A stretch of 13,208 bases of DNA from Caldithrix sp964468415 (lineage in GTDB: Bacteria > Calditrichota > Calditrichia > Calditrichales > Calditrichaceae), in assembly GCA_964468415.1 (NCBI GenBank), contig CAYXUS010000220.1, positions 1 through 13,208 of the forward strand, read 5' to 3'. The notes beneath the pieces were generated by a model. The model was not told the DNA's origin. It ran no database searches and worked only from the letters and a program-made list of their open reading frames with translations. This document shows, one piece after another, positions 1 to 7,839 of the stretch (position 1 is the first letter of the stretch; every line of letters starts with the position of its first letter). Position numbers and translations under genes: made by a program.

Positions 1-97
1 GGGATTGCGGTAATCCCATCCCCGCAATCGGATGGATCGGCGGTGGTGTTTTTGTGGATCGTAAGGCGTCATGTTTGATATCCCTTGTGCAGAGATG
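1..97. other. Non-coding left edge with short inverted repeats
   Basis: No gene is visible. The first 30 bases contain two competing inverted repeats: GGGATT (1-6) pairs with AATCCC (12-17), and GATTGCGG (3-10) pairs with CCGCAATC (22-29). The window edge cuts this stretch, so it may be the end of a longer palindromic repeat region or a downstream gene's flank. I cannot assign a function. Confidence 0.35.
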
Positions 98-125
98 GTA
101 AGGGCAAGGCACGCCTTGCCCTTAC
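98..125. repeat. Perfect 28-base palindromic repeat overlapping a stop codon
   Basis: The arms GTAAGGGCAAGGC (98-110) and GCCTTGCCCTTAC (113-125) are exact reverse complements separated by AC. As RNA this would fold into a 12-13 bp hairpin. The last bases overlap the TAA stop (122-124 on the minus strand) of the LPP20-like gene. No T-run follows on the minus strand, so a classical intrinsic terminator is not supported. From its form I infer a dispersed palindromic (REP or MITE-like) repeat, but only one copy is seen in this window. Confidence 0.7.
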
Positions 126-1942
126 TTATATATCCGGAAATTGGCCGTGCGAACCAGAACCGAATCGTTCCATTCGTTGGGTTGCCAGGCACGCACGTAA
201 ATCAACGGATCGGCTCCGCGAAAATCAATCAGCAAAAACAGGTAGCCTTCATCGGAATAGGTGGTGGACTGGTAGCTCTGGCGCATTTCCACGCCGTACA
301 CGCCCTTTGTATTGTTTTTGCGAATCGTGCGAAAACTGCTAAAATCAAGAAAAATATCCTGCTGGGCCTCAAACACGCGTTGCAGACGTTGCAGGTACTT
401 TTCCTTGGTTAAACGAATGTATTCGTAGTCGGGTTGTTTTTCAAAACGCCGGTACCTGGGTTTTAAATCTTCGGGCAATTTTTTACGTTTAATCTTTCGT
501 CCTACAATAATCAACGCATCTTCGGCAAACATGAGGTCAATAGTTTTCAAATCGCGAATCAAATACGAAGTGCGATATTTTTCAATGAATTTAATTATCT
601 GCTGGCGTTCCTTCCAGTCATGCCCGAATTCCGATTGCCGGACGAAGGTCTGGTACAAATTTTCCGAAATGCTGGCGTTCAGATCGATCAAATTGCCCTT
701 GTGATCAAAGTCCAGCACCAGATATTCGGTGCTCTGTTTGTGCAGCGAGGGATAGTTCTGGAAGACGCGAATGCGCCGCAGTTCGTACCCAAGCGTGGTT
801 TTGTGAACAGTGGCCTTAATGGTTTTGTCCAACGGCTCGGGATGATTGTATTTGATGTAATTCAGAATTTTGTCACGTAAAAACGGGTCATTCCCGTATC
901 GCCGGCGTATGTGGTCGGTATCTCCGCGGGCAAGCAAATCAAGAAACTGAACGGTTGAGCGGGTAATGTTCTGCGCCACCGGCACATTTCCCTTATACGT
1001 CAATTTCAGATTCCAATTTTTCCCCGTTATGTTATTAACCGTCGCCGGTAACGGTGTCCCGGTATTTAAAGAGATGGTTTGTTCGTTGCTGTAAACGGCC
1101 TTTTCCACCACCGGCCAGAGCTCCGCAATAACCTGAAACTCATTGCGGGCATCGTAATACGCATATTTGATGGCCACCTGTAGTTTTTTAAAATGTACCG
1201 AAGCGCCAAGCAGGCGGAAGGTAGCCAATCCGTCCCGTGCCGTAACTTGCTGCTGACTGTTTCCGTCCCAGAACATGAAATCCAGTAATGAAACCGGCCT
1301 TTCATCGTAACGGACCGTTAAGGTGATTTCCCGCTCATCCGGTGCAATAAAGCGGTCTTCCACCTTCTGAAAGCGAATATGTTGAATAATTCGATTGATT
1401 CGATCCGGAATTTCCAGAGTTAAATTGATGTCATTTACCACAATATTTTGATCGGGTACGGAATTCATCAGTATCTGGGCAAAATAGTAAAGCTTTAAAG
1501 CATAGCCGTAATTGGCGATCGTTTCGTTGTGTTCCGCTTTACGAAACATATCGTAAATTAACTGCTTGCGCTCGGCAAAGATTCTGGAAACTTCGTTTTT
1601 GGGAATGTAGCAAAATACGTTAATTTCTCCGCCGGGCTGCGGGGTTTTAATCATTTGCACATTTTTTAAAGTGGCGGCGCTGTGCGTTTTAAGGATGGAA
1701 CGCACTTCCTCCTTTAATCCTTTGGAAGATTCTTTTACTTTGTGGGTGAACGATTGGGCAACGCGTACGGCAATTTGCTGTGTGAGCTCTTCCAGGGCGC
1801 GGCCGCGGGCTTCTTTTTCGTCAAAAGACGTCCCGCTGCCGTAGTAGTATCGGCCGGAGCTGATGATGGCCTGTTTGTCCTGTGCGCTTAATGTGCTGAT
1901 GAAGAAAAGCAATAAGGCAAGTAGTAAACTTCCTGTTTTCAT
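122..1942 (-). CDS. Secreted LPP20-domain-like protein, function unknown
   Basis: This 606-residue protein begins with a clear signal peptide (MKTGSLLLALLLFF..., cleavage likely near residue 20 after LSA), with no lipobox cysteine, so it should be periplasmic or outer-membrane associated rather than a lipoprotein. Residues about 25-60 (SGRYYYGSGTSFDEKEARGRALEEL) resemble the LPP20/FlgO-type domain, in which a G-x-G segment precedes an Ala/Glu-rich helix. A middle region (about 195-280) looks beta-rich. The C-terminal part has a stretch (EKYRTSYLIRDLKTIDLMF...DALIIVG) that reads like an NTF2/SnoaL-like domain. I chose the start at 1942, not the in-frame ATG at 1975, because the signal peptide begins there and AGAGG lies about 10 bases upstream. 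It is transcribed in the same direction as the kinase gene upstream, but 292 bases separate them, so it probably has its own promoter. Function is unknown. Confidence 0.85.
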   Translation of the reverse strand: MKTGSLLLALLLFFISTLSAQDKQAIISSGRYYYGSGTSFDEKEARGRALEELTQQIAVRVAQSFTHKVKESSKGLKEEVRSILKTHSAATLKNVQMIKTPQPGGEINVFCYIPKNEVSRIFAERKQLIYDMFRKAEHNETIANYGYALKLYYFAQILMNSVPDQNIVVNDINLTLEIPDRINRIIQHIRFQKVEDRFIAPDEREITLTVRYDERPVSLLDFMFWDGNSQQQVTARDGLATFRLLGASVHFKKLQVAIKYAYYDARNEFQVIAELWPVVEKAVYSNEQTISLNTGTPLPATVNNITGKNWNLKLTYKGNVPVAQNITRSTVQFLDLLARGDTDHIRRRYGNDPFLRDKILNYIKYNHPEPLDKTIKATVHKTTLGYELRRIRVFQNYPSLHKQSTEYLVLDFDHKGNLIDLNASISENLYQTFVRQSEFGHDWKERQQIIKFIEKYRTSYLIRDLKTIDLMFAEDALIIVGRKIKRKKLPEDLKPRYRRFEKQPDYEYIRLTKEKYLQRLQRVFEAQQDIFLDFSSFRTIRKNNTKGVYGVEMRQSYQSTTYSDEGYLFLLIDFRGADPLIYVRAWQPNEWNDSVLVRTANFRIYK

Positions 1943-2234
1943 GGCAAAATACCTCTGATGATGGCTTAAAAACAATTTTATTCTATGTATTAAAAAATCA
2001 GAGATCCGAAAAAATTTTTTCCTTTTGCCGGATCACGCGTTTCGTTTTTTGGCAATGTAAAGAATGATTAAACTCACCCCGTCCGCGGCGAAGCGTGAAT
2101 GAATGGATTAAAAAAATCTATTAAAATTACCGTAAAATGCAAATAATTATGCGCCGTTCAAGGGCAGGCGAACAGGATAATATTTTCCCCAAAAGCGGCG
2201 TTGCCATTTGTTTTGCAGCCGGGTCACAGGGGGG
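1943..2234. other. Intergenic gap between kinase and LPP20-like gene
   Basis: This AT-rich 292-base stretch should hold the 3' end signal of the kinase operon and the promoter of the LPP20-like gene, both on the minus strand. I found no convincing intrinsic terminator, RNA gene or short ORF. Weak GTTC/GAAC and CGCC/GGCG pairings near 2150-2180 compete with each other and are not followed by a T-run. The AT-rich sequence just upstream of 1975 could be a promoter, but no clean -35/-10 pair can be named. Confidence 0.4.
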
Positions 2235-3995
2235 CTATTCCGGCAAGATAATGGTAAATGTGCTACCCTGATCCGGCTCGCTTTCTACCGTTACGCGTCC
2301 GCCGTGTAATAACACGATGTGCTTAACGATGGAAAGGCCCAAACCTGTGCCGCCCATTTCGCGGCTGCGTGCCTTGTCCACCCGGTAAAAACGCTCGAAG
2401 AGCCGTGCGTGGTATTTTTTCTCGATTCCGATCCCTTCGTCCTGCACACCAATTTCAACCTGACCGGCATTGCGGCGCAAAAAGACGCGGACGGTTTTTC
2501 CGGCCGGGCTGTATTTAATGGCGTTGTCCAGCAAATTCAGAATGGCCTGCCGCAATAGCTGAGCGTTTACATTGGCGGCGATGTCTTCTTGCTGCACAAT
2601 GCGTAATACAATGTCTTTTTTTTCGGCCTGTTTTTTGCAGGATTGAACCGCCTCGCGCACGACCGGCAGCAACGGCTGTGTTTTGCGTTCGAATTTTTTC
2701 CCGCCGTGCTCCAGCCGTGAAAGCTGCAGCAGGTCGTCGATAATGGCATTCATCCGCTCGGTTTGGTGCGCGATCACTTCCAAAAAACGCATTTGCGTTT
2801 CGGCATCCACATCGCCTTCGCGCAGGGTTTCCACGTATCCTTTTAACGACGTGATGGGGGTTTTCAATTCATGGGAAACATTAGCCACAAACTCCTGACG
2901 CATCTTGTCCAGACGTTTAATGCGGGTGATGTTGTACATGACGATCAGGCTGCCAATAATCTTGCCGCGGGCATCGCGCAGGGGTGCGCCGTTAAACAGC
3001 AGAATGCGCTCTTTTGTGCCCATGACCGTGATCTCTTTCTCCAGATGTCCGGCCGTGCGCAAAATGCGTCGGATGAAATCCAGCACTTCGTTGTGACGAA
3101 TGATCTCGTACACCGGCCGTTTGATGACATCTTCTTCCTGAATGTGGAAAAATTTTCGGGCGGCCTGATTGATGCGTAAAATGCGTTCTTGCGAATCGAC
3201 CGCCAGAATGCCTTCTTTCATGCTGCTGAACATGGCTTCCTGTTCGTTGCGCTGCAGCGAGATGGTGCGAATACGGTAGTCGAGTTCGCGGGCCATCGAA
3301 TTTAATGCCCGGACCACGGCACGAATTTCCTCGGTGCCCTGTTCTCGCAGGTAGGGCGTAAAATTGCCCTGAGCAAAACGTTGGGCACCCTGGCGAATGG
3401 TTTCCAGCGGGCGGCTGATTCGCCGGGAAATTAAATAGCTGAGCAGCGCCGTCAGCAAAATGACAATGAGACCACCCAAAAAGAAATGCCATTGTAAATT
3501 CTTCAGCGCATCCCGGTAATTGGCGTAAGGAAAAGCTACCCGTACCACGGCCTGTACGCGGCGCGCTGATTTCAGGGGGAGCGCCAGATAAACCAACTCG
3601 GTGTTTAGCGTGTGACTGTGACGCATGGCATAGCCTGTTTTACCCGCAAAGGCCTGCTTTACTTCCGGGCGATCGGCGTGATTATCCATCAGGTTCGCGT
3701 CTTTGTGTGAATCGCTTAACACTTTGCCGTCATGGCGAATGAGGGTTACCCGCACTTTTCCGTTATGGCTGAGCACATGCAGCAAAGAATCCAGAGCGGC
3801 CTTGTTTTGCCAGTTTTTCTGGTAGCGAAGGGCCTGGGCAATTAAACGTGCGCGAGCGGTTAGGTCTGCCTTAATTTCGCGGCGGTAAAAATTTCCCTGC
3901 ACGTTTTGTTCGTACACTGCCAGCATAACGATGGAAAAAATAGCCAGCAAAACATAGGCGAAGAAAATTTGTGTAAACAGTTTTTTTATTTTCAT
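2235..3995 (-). CDS. phoR: PhoR-type membrane sensor histidine kinase
   Basis: This 586-residue protein is an inner-membrane sensor kinase that should autophosphorylate and pass the phosphate to the regulator encoded just upstream. Visible order: transmembrane helix about 9-28, extracytoplasmic sensor about 30-168, second transmembrane helix about 170-190, HAMP about 187-240, PAS about 250-357, HisKA with phospho-acceptor His375 in SHELKTP, then the ATPase domain with N box (NLLDNAIKYS, 487-496), G1 (DEGIGI, 519-524), F box (FERFYRVD, 533-540) and G2 (GGTGLGL, 548-554). All catalytic motifs are intact. This architecture is typical of PhoR/WalK-like kinases. The gene starts 23 bases after the regulator stop, so the two form an operon; no strong ribosome binding site precedes the ATG, so coupling to the upstream gene is possible. 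No phosphate transport genes are in view, so the signal sensed is uncertain and the symbol is a family-level call. Confidence 0.93.
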   Translation of the reverse strand: MKIKKLFTQIFFAYVLLAIFSIVMLAVYEQNVQGNFYRREIKADLTARARLIAQALRYQKNWQNKAALDSLLHVLSHNGKVRVTLIRHDGKVLSDSHKDANLMDNHADRPEVKQAFAGKTGYAMRHSHTLNTELVYLALPLKSARRVQAVVRVAFPYANYRDALKNLQWHFFLGGLIVILLTALLSYLISRRISRPLETIRQGAQRFAQGNFTPYLREQGTEEIRAVVRALNSMARELDYRIRTISLQRNEQEAMFSSMKEGILAVDSQERILRINQAARKFFHIQEEDVIKRPVYEIIRHNEVLDFIRRILRTAGHLEKEITVMGTKERILLFNGAPLRDARGKIIGSLIVMYNITRIKRLDKMRQEFVANVSHELKTPITSLKGYVETLREGDVDAETQMRFLEVIAHQTERMNAIIDDLLQLSRLEHGGKKFERKTQPLLPVVREAVQSCKKQAEKKDIVLRIVQQEDIAANVNAQLLRQAILNLLDNAIKYSPAGKTVRVFLRRNAGQVEIGVQDEGIGIEKKYHARLFERFYRVDKARSREMGGTGLGLSIVKHIVLLHGGRVTVESEPDQGSTFTIILPE

Positions 3996-4018
3996 GGAAT
4001 TATTTCATCATTCGGTTT

Positions 4019-4723
4019 TTATTCGGTTTCCCTTTCCCTTAAACGATAGCCTACGCCGCGTACGGTTTCGATGTATTTGCCAAAGGAACCCAATTTTTTG
4101 CGCAGACCTACAATTTGCACGTCCACCGAACGCTCGGTAACCGGGTAGTTGTCGCCGTGGACATTGTCCACAATTTCACTGCGTGAGAAAACCCATCCCG
4201 GGTGGCGCATTAAAAACGAAAGGATTTCAAATTCGGTGTAAGTGAGCGAAATTTCCCGATTGTTCAGTAACACTTTCCGCCTACCCGGATGCAGGCGGAT
4301 GGAGAGATATTCCAGAACTTCGTCGTTATTGGTGGTTTGTTTTTTGCGTCGTAAGGCACTTTTCAGGCGGGCCAGTAAAACCCGGGGACTAAAAGGCTTG
4401 GTCACATAATCATCCGCACCGTGCTCAAATCCTTTAACAATGTCTTCCTCTTCTCCGCGCGCCGTGAGCATGAGAACCGGAATGTCTTTGGTTCGCGACT
4501 GATTTTTCAAACGGCGGCACACTTCCATGCCATCGATTCCCGGAAGCATTAAATCGAGGATAATGGCATCGGGTAAATATTGGTTGGCCAGCTGTAAGGC
4601 GCTTTCGCCATCCGTGGCCGTGAGGGTGCGGTAGCCGTTTTTAAGCAGGTTAAATTCAACCAGATCAAGAATCGGTTGTTCGTCGTCAACAATCAAAATG
4701 AGAAAGCGGGGGTCGCGTTCCAA
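4019..4723 (-). CDS. phoB: PhoB/OmpR-family response regulator
   Basis: This is a DNA-binding response regulator of about 234 residues, the partner of the downstream kinase. The receiver domain (about 7-122) has the acidic pair D13-D14, phospho-acceptor D57 (IILDLMLPGIDG), T87 in MLTAR and K109 in VTKPF. A winged-helix OmpR/PhoB output domain follows (about 135-232), with the signatures LTYTEFEIL, RSVDVQIVGLRKKLG and TVRGVGYRL. I prefer a TTG start at 4723, giving the family-typical N-terminus ERDPRFLILIVDDE, because GGAG lies 8 bases upstream and the length matches the usual 225-235 residues. A longer reading from GTG at 4825 adds about 34 residues rich in Phe, Cys and Asn that do not look like this family. 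A tandem TGTTA repeat sits 58-74 bases upstream of the chosen start. Target genes are unknown; phosphate control is the family default but is not shown here. Confidence 0.92.
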   Translation of the reverse strand: MERDPRFLILIVDDEQPILDLVEFNLLKNGYRTLTATDGESALQLANQYLPDAIILDLMLPGIDGMEVCRRLKNQSRTKDIPVLMLTARGEEEDIVKGFEHGADDYVTKPFSPRVLLARLKSALRRKKQTTNNDEVLEYLSIRLHPGRRKVLLNNREISLTYTEFEILSFLMRHPGWVFSRSEIVDNVHGDNYPVTERSVDVQIVGLRKKLGSFGKYIETVRGVGYRLRERETE

Positions 4724-4975
4724 AACGGATTCTCCGAATAATTTTACCTGCCAGAAATTACGAAAAAAACGGCATGAAAATGTTAATTTTTTGTTAGGAA
4801 CATTTTGGGGCGGGCAAAAGCGCACGGAGGAAACGCTTTGCCAAATTTGCGAATTTCTGAAAAGGGCAAAGATTGCCTGTTTACGGCCAAATCAATCACA
4901 CATCGTATCCGTTTTTTTCATATATTAAAAATTTACCAATTGAAAAGATGATCATCGAAAAACAGGAGAATTCCC
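4724..4975. promoter_or_regulatory. Divergent regulatory region between phoB-like gene and sat
   Basis: This 252-base stretch separates the start of the regulator gene (leftward) from sat (rightward), so it must hold promoters for both operons. It is AT-rich, especially 4911-4940. No canonical -35/-10 pair is clear enough to name. The direct repeat at 4781-4797 lies inside it. The sat ribosome binding site, AGGAG at 4964-4968, is 7 bases from its ATG. If the regulator binds here it could affect both operons; that is inference only. Confidence 0.6.
4781..4797 (-). promoter_or_regulatory. Candidate PhoP/PhoB-type direct-repeat box
   Basis: The plus strand reads TGTTAA (4781-4786), five T's, then TGTTAG (4792-4797). 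On the minus strand this is CTAACA-N5-TTAACA, two half-sites 11 bases apart, upstream of the regulator gene. OmpR/PhoB-family regulators bind 11-base-spaced direct repeats, and the Bacillus PhoP box is built from TTAACA-like hexamers with about 5-base spacers. Only two half-sites are seen, in AT-rich DNA, so chance is a real possibility. Confidence 0.3.
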
Positions 4976-6157
4976 ATGGCGCAAAACTTAATCCCACCGC
5001 ATGGCGGCGAACTAAAACCTTTGCTTTTGCAAGGCGATGCCATAAAGCAGGAAATAGAGAAAGCCAAAACATTACCGCAGGTGCGCATTACCTCTCGCGA
5101 AACATCCGATTTGATTATGCTGGGCATGGGCGCATTTAGTCCGTTGGACGGCTTTATGCGCGAGAAAGATTACAAAACGGTGGTGACCGATATGCTTATG
5201 GCCGACGGCACCCTGTGGCCTATTCCCATTACGCTGGCCGTTTCCAAAGAGCAGGCCGATCAATTAAAAGAAGGTTCGGAGATCGCCCTGATCGACGACG
5301 AAAGCGGCACACTAATGGGTACCATGACGGTGGAAGAAAAATACACGTACGACAAAAAACACGAGGCCGTTAACGTTTTTCGCACCGATGACGAAGCGCA
5401 TCCGGGCGTGGCTAAAATTTACGCCCAGCACGATGTGTACCTGGGTGGGCCGGTTAAGGTGGTCAGCGAATTGCACTACCCGGACGAGTTTGCCGGTTAT
5501 TACGCACGTCCGGCCGAAACCCGCGCTATTTTTGCCGAAAAAGGCTGGAAAACCATCGCCGGATTCCAGACACGCAATCCCATTCACCGTTCGCACGAAT
5601 ACGTGACCAAAATTGCGCTGGAAGTAAGCGACGGCTTGCTCATCCATCCTCTGGTAGGCAAATTAAAAGCCGGTGATATTCCTGCCGATGTGCGCATGAA
5701 GGCTTACGAAGTGCTGATCGACAAATACTATCCGAAAGATAACGTGGTTTTGAAAGTTTATCCCATGGAAATGCGTTACGGCGGACCGCGCGAAGCGGTT
5801 TTGCATGCCATCTTTCGTCAGAATTTCGGTTGTACGCATCTGGTAATTGGTCGCGACCATGCCGGAGTGGGCAGCTATTACGGCCCGTTTGACGCGCAGA
5901 AGATTTTCGACGAGATTCCCGAAGGCAAATTGCACATCAAGCCGTTGAATATCGACTGGACGTTCTGGTGCCACAAGTGCGACGGCATGGCTTCCATGAA
6001 AACCTGTCCGCACAGCAAAGAAGATCGCGTGATGATCAGCGGCACCAAGCTGCGCGAGATGCTATCTCGCGGCGAACGCCCGCCCAAGGAATTCAGTCGA
6101 CCCGAAGTGGTAGACATTCTGATGGATTATTACCGGAAGTTGAACGAGCAAAAATAA
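4976..6157 (+). CDS. sat: Sulfate adenylyltransferase (ATP sulfurylase)
   Basis: This 393-residue enzyme adenylates sulfate with ATP to give adenosine 5'-phosphosulfate (APS) and pyrophosphate in the cytoplasm. It is the homo-oligomeric Sat type, not the CysN/CysD type. It has the N-terminal PUA-like domain (about 1-165) and the catalytic domain, with the sulfate/ATP-binding motif TRNPIHRSHE (199-208) and GRDHAGVGSYYGPFDAQ further on. Near the C-terminus, FWCHKCDGM...TCPH (Cys332, Cys335, Cys344, His346) matches the cysteine cluster that binds zinc in thermophile and dissimilatory-type Sat proteins. The length is normal, without a fused APS kinase. AGGAG at 4964-4968 supports the ATG start. 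It lies 18 bases before cysC, so the two form one transcript. No APS or sulfite reductase is in view, so assimilation, sulfation or dissimilatory use cannot be separated here. Confidence 0.97.
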   Translation: MAQNLIPPHGGELKPLLLQGDAIKQEIEKAKTLPQVRITSRETSDLIMLGMGAFSPLDGFMREKDYKTVVTDMLMADGTLWPIPITLAVSKEQADQLKEGSEIALIDDESGTLMGTMTVEEKYTYDKKHEAVNVFRTDDEAHPGVAKIYAQHDVYLGGPVKVVSELHYPDEFAGYYARPAETRAIFAEKGWKTIAGFQTRNPIHRSHEYVTKIALEVSDGLLIHPLVGKLKAGDIPADVRMKAYEVLIDKYYPKDNVVLKVYPMEMRYGGPREAVLHAIFRQNFGCTHLVIGRDHAGVGSYYGPFDAQKIFDEIPEGKLHIKPLNIDWTFWCHKCDGMASMKTCPHSKEDRVMISGTKLREMLSRGERPPKEFSRPEVVDILMDYYRKLNEQK

Positions 6158-6175
6158 GCGCAGGAGAAAATAGAA

Positions 6176-6781
6176 ATGACCGAACAAAAAGCAACGAATA
6201 TCGTCTGGCATCCTTCTTTGATCAAAAAAGAAGATCGCGAAAAACTGCTGGGGCAAAAGGGTGTGGTCATCTGGTTTACCGGCCTTTCCGGTTCCGGCAA
6301 ATCGACCCTGGCCCACGCCGTTGAAGAAATGCTGCACAAAATGGGCAAGTTAACGTACGTTCTGGATGGCGACAACATTCGCCACGGCCTGAACAAAAAT
6401 TTGGGTTTTTCTCCGGAAGACCGCGAAGAGAACATTCGCCGCATCGGCGAGGTGGCCAAGCTGTTCGTGGATGCCGGGGTGATTACCATGACGGCCTTCA
6501 TTTCGCCTTATCGCAAAGACAGAGACGCAGCGCGCGCGCTGCTGAATGACGGCGAATTTATCGAAGTGTTTGTTAAGGTGCCGCTGGAGGTGGCCGAACA
6601 ACGCGATCCCAAAGGACTGTACAAGAAAGCCCGGGCCGGAGAAATCAAACAATTTACCGGAATCGACGCCCCGTACGAAGAACCGCTGAAACCGGAATTG
6701 GTTATCGATACCAGTAAGCTGTCATTGGAAGAAAGCGCGCAAATGGTCATCGATTACCTGAAAGAAAAAGGTATCATTTAA
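6176..6781 (+). CDS. cysC: Adenylyl-sulfate (APS) kinase
   Basis: This 201-residue cytoplasmic kinase phosphorylates APS at the 3' position using ATP to make PAPS, the donor for sulfate reduction by PAPS reductase or for sulfotransferases. The P-loop GLSGSGKST is at 36-44. The APS-binding and family motifs LDGDNIRHGLN (63-73), FISPYRKDRD (108-117, with the conserved Ser110) and DPKGLYKKARAGEIKQFTG (144-162) are all intact. The length is typical of stand-alone CysC. The start at 6176 is supported by AGGAG about 10 bases upstream, and the sat stop is 18 bases away, so translation from a shared sat-cysC mRNA is expected. A strong intrinsic terminator follows 28 bases after the stop. Presence of cysC argues that at least part of the APS goes to PAPS, not only to direct APS reduction. 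Confidence 0.97.
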   Translation: MTEQKATNIVWHPSLIKKEDREKLLGQKGVVIWFTGLSGSGKSTLAHAVEEMLHKMGKLTYVLDGDNIRHGLNKNLGFSPEDREENIRRIGEVAKLFVDAGVITMTAFISPYRKDRDAARALLNDGEFIEVFVKVPLEVAEQRDPKGLYKKARAGEIKQFTGIDAPYEEPLKPELVIDTSKLSLEESAQMVIDYLKEKGII

Positions 6782-6809
6782 ACTGCAAACAGATTGCCTG
6801 TTTTTTACG

Positions 6810-6853
6810 AAGCGGCCTTGTCTGAAAATTTTGACAGGCCGCTTTTGTTTTTT
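6810..6853 (+). terminator. Intrinsic terminator of sat-cysC
   Basis: The arms 6810-6822 (AAGCGGCC, a bulged T, TGTC) and 6833-6844 (GACAGGCCGCTT) form a 12 bp GC-rich stem with a ten-base loop, followed directly by a T-rich tract (TTTTGTTTTTT). This closes the sulfate-activation operon. Confidence 0.9.
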
Positions 6854-6893
6854 ACATTAAACAAAAACGCAATTCTCCGGGAAAGGAAGCAAA

Positions 6894-7646
6894 ATGCAGC
6901 CTTCTCCTGCCTCTGGCTTTAGCCATCGCGACGCCTTAACCCAGAAATTTATTCGCACGGTGGGCGAAACCATTCTGACCGATCGGCGCTATCACAAAAT
7001 CGAAACAGGTATCGAATATCGGTTCGCCGAACAGGCCAGGGAAGTGCATCGCTGGTTGTACCATGCGCTGGGCCCGACCACAGATTTGTTACGCTACTTT
7101 CCAGACAGCCTTTATTTTGATTTGCAGCGCTGTCTTCCTGATTGGGAGAGCGAAACGAAACGGCCCCGCGCCTTTCCGGATGAGCCCGAAAAAATCGGGC
7201 ATTTTACTTTTTTTGTGGAATACAAATATTCCCGAACCCGCCGTTCTCAGCCTTTGTCCGCACATCCGGAAGTGCCTCTGGAATATATTGGCATTATGGA
7301 AAGAGAGGCCTGGCTTACTTACCGGAGACTTACGACGCCCAATCCCTCGCTTGGCCTGTATTTGGACGGGAAATTCCCTCGTATCGCGTTGTTTTACGCG
7401 GCCGAATATGCTCCGGAAAAATTGTTTGCCGCCTGGGAAAATTGCATTGAACCGTTGCAGGTGGTCAAAAAGGTAGCCCGTCCCTTATCCCGCACAATGC
7501 ACACCAAGGGGTCCGGAACCCCGTGGATTAACTTCGATTTGCGGCGGCTCAAGCCGCTGGAGCGTTTTTTACACGAAGATCTGTTCTGGGATGAACGGGA
7601 AGCGCTCCGGGCCGTGGCGCAGTGTAAAAAACGGCTGTTTGGCTGA
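6894..7646 (+). CDS. Hypothetical protein, possible PD-(D/E)XK-like fold
   Basis: This is a 250-residue soluble protein without signal peptide or membrane segment. I do not recognise the family. The order of motifs, a glutamate-bearing helix (GIEYRFAEQAREVHRWL, 39-55), an isolated Asp76 in YFDLQ, then a hydrophobic strand ending in E109-Y110-K111 (FFVEYKYSR), recalls the E...D...ExK layout of PD-(D/E)XK nucleases. This is followed by helix EREAWLTYRRL (136-146) and strand IALFYAAEY (164-172). I infer this possibility from layout alone and hold it weakly. The ATG at 6894 has an AAAGGAAG ribosome binding site just upstream. The gene stands alone: a terminator precedes it and 193 non-coding bases follow. 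Coding quality is good throughout, with codon use like its neighbours. It could equally be an uncharacterised lineage-specific protein. Confidence 0.75.
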   Translation: MQPSPASGFSHRDALTQKFIRTVGETILTDRRYHKIETGIEYRFAEQAREVHRWLYHALGPTTDLLRYFPDSLYFDLQRCLPDWESETKRPRAFPDEPEKIGHFTFFVEYKYSRTRRSQPLSAHPEVPLEYIGIMEREAWLTYRRLTTPNPSLGLYLDGKFPRIALFYAAEYAPEKLFAAWENCIEPLQVVKKVARPLSRTMHTKGSGTPWINFDLRRLKPLERFLHEDLFWDEREALRAVAQCKKRLFG

Positions 7647-7839
7647 AGATTTTTCTCATGGTTCCCCTTGAATTTAGGACAACTGAAATGATGGCTTTTG
7701 TTGCATTTTGCGGCATCCCGTTTAATGATTGCATGGGCGAACCATAAAAAACGTATTTGATCATTTACATTGGAAAAAATTTTCTTTATCTTTTAAAGAA
7801 GTATAAACAGAAAATCATATTTGAGGAGGATTAAAGCTT
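7647..7839. other. Intergenic region with promoter of the secreted protein gene
   Basis: No gene is visible. AT content rises from about 7745 to 7835, consistent with a promoter for the downstream gene, but no clean -35/-10 pair stands out. A strong ribosome binding site (GAGGAGGA, ending about ten bases before the ATG at 7840) closes the region. ATGGTTC (7658-7664) and GAACCAT (7739-7745, followed by six A's) are inverted copies 74 bases apart, of unknown meaning. Confidence 0.4.

Noticed and set aside
4724..4825. Longer N-terminus of the response regulator starting at GTG 4825
   Set aside because: The extra 34 residues do not resemble the receiver family, and a TTG with GGAG 8 bases upstream gives the usual length.
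4871..4930. Sigma-70 promoter for sat (TTGCCT or TTTACG with an AT-rich -10)
   Set aside because: No hexamer pair with 16-18 base spacing matches well enough to call.
5312..5647. Open frames opposite sat, cysC and mdh as overlapping genes
   Set aside because: They are shadows of strongly conserved coding sequence, and their translations show no family features.
7658..7745. Inverted copies ATGGTTC and GAACCAT 74 bases apart
   Set aside because: Seven bases is too short at this distance to claim a stem or an element; chance is likely.
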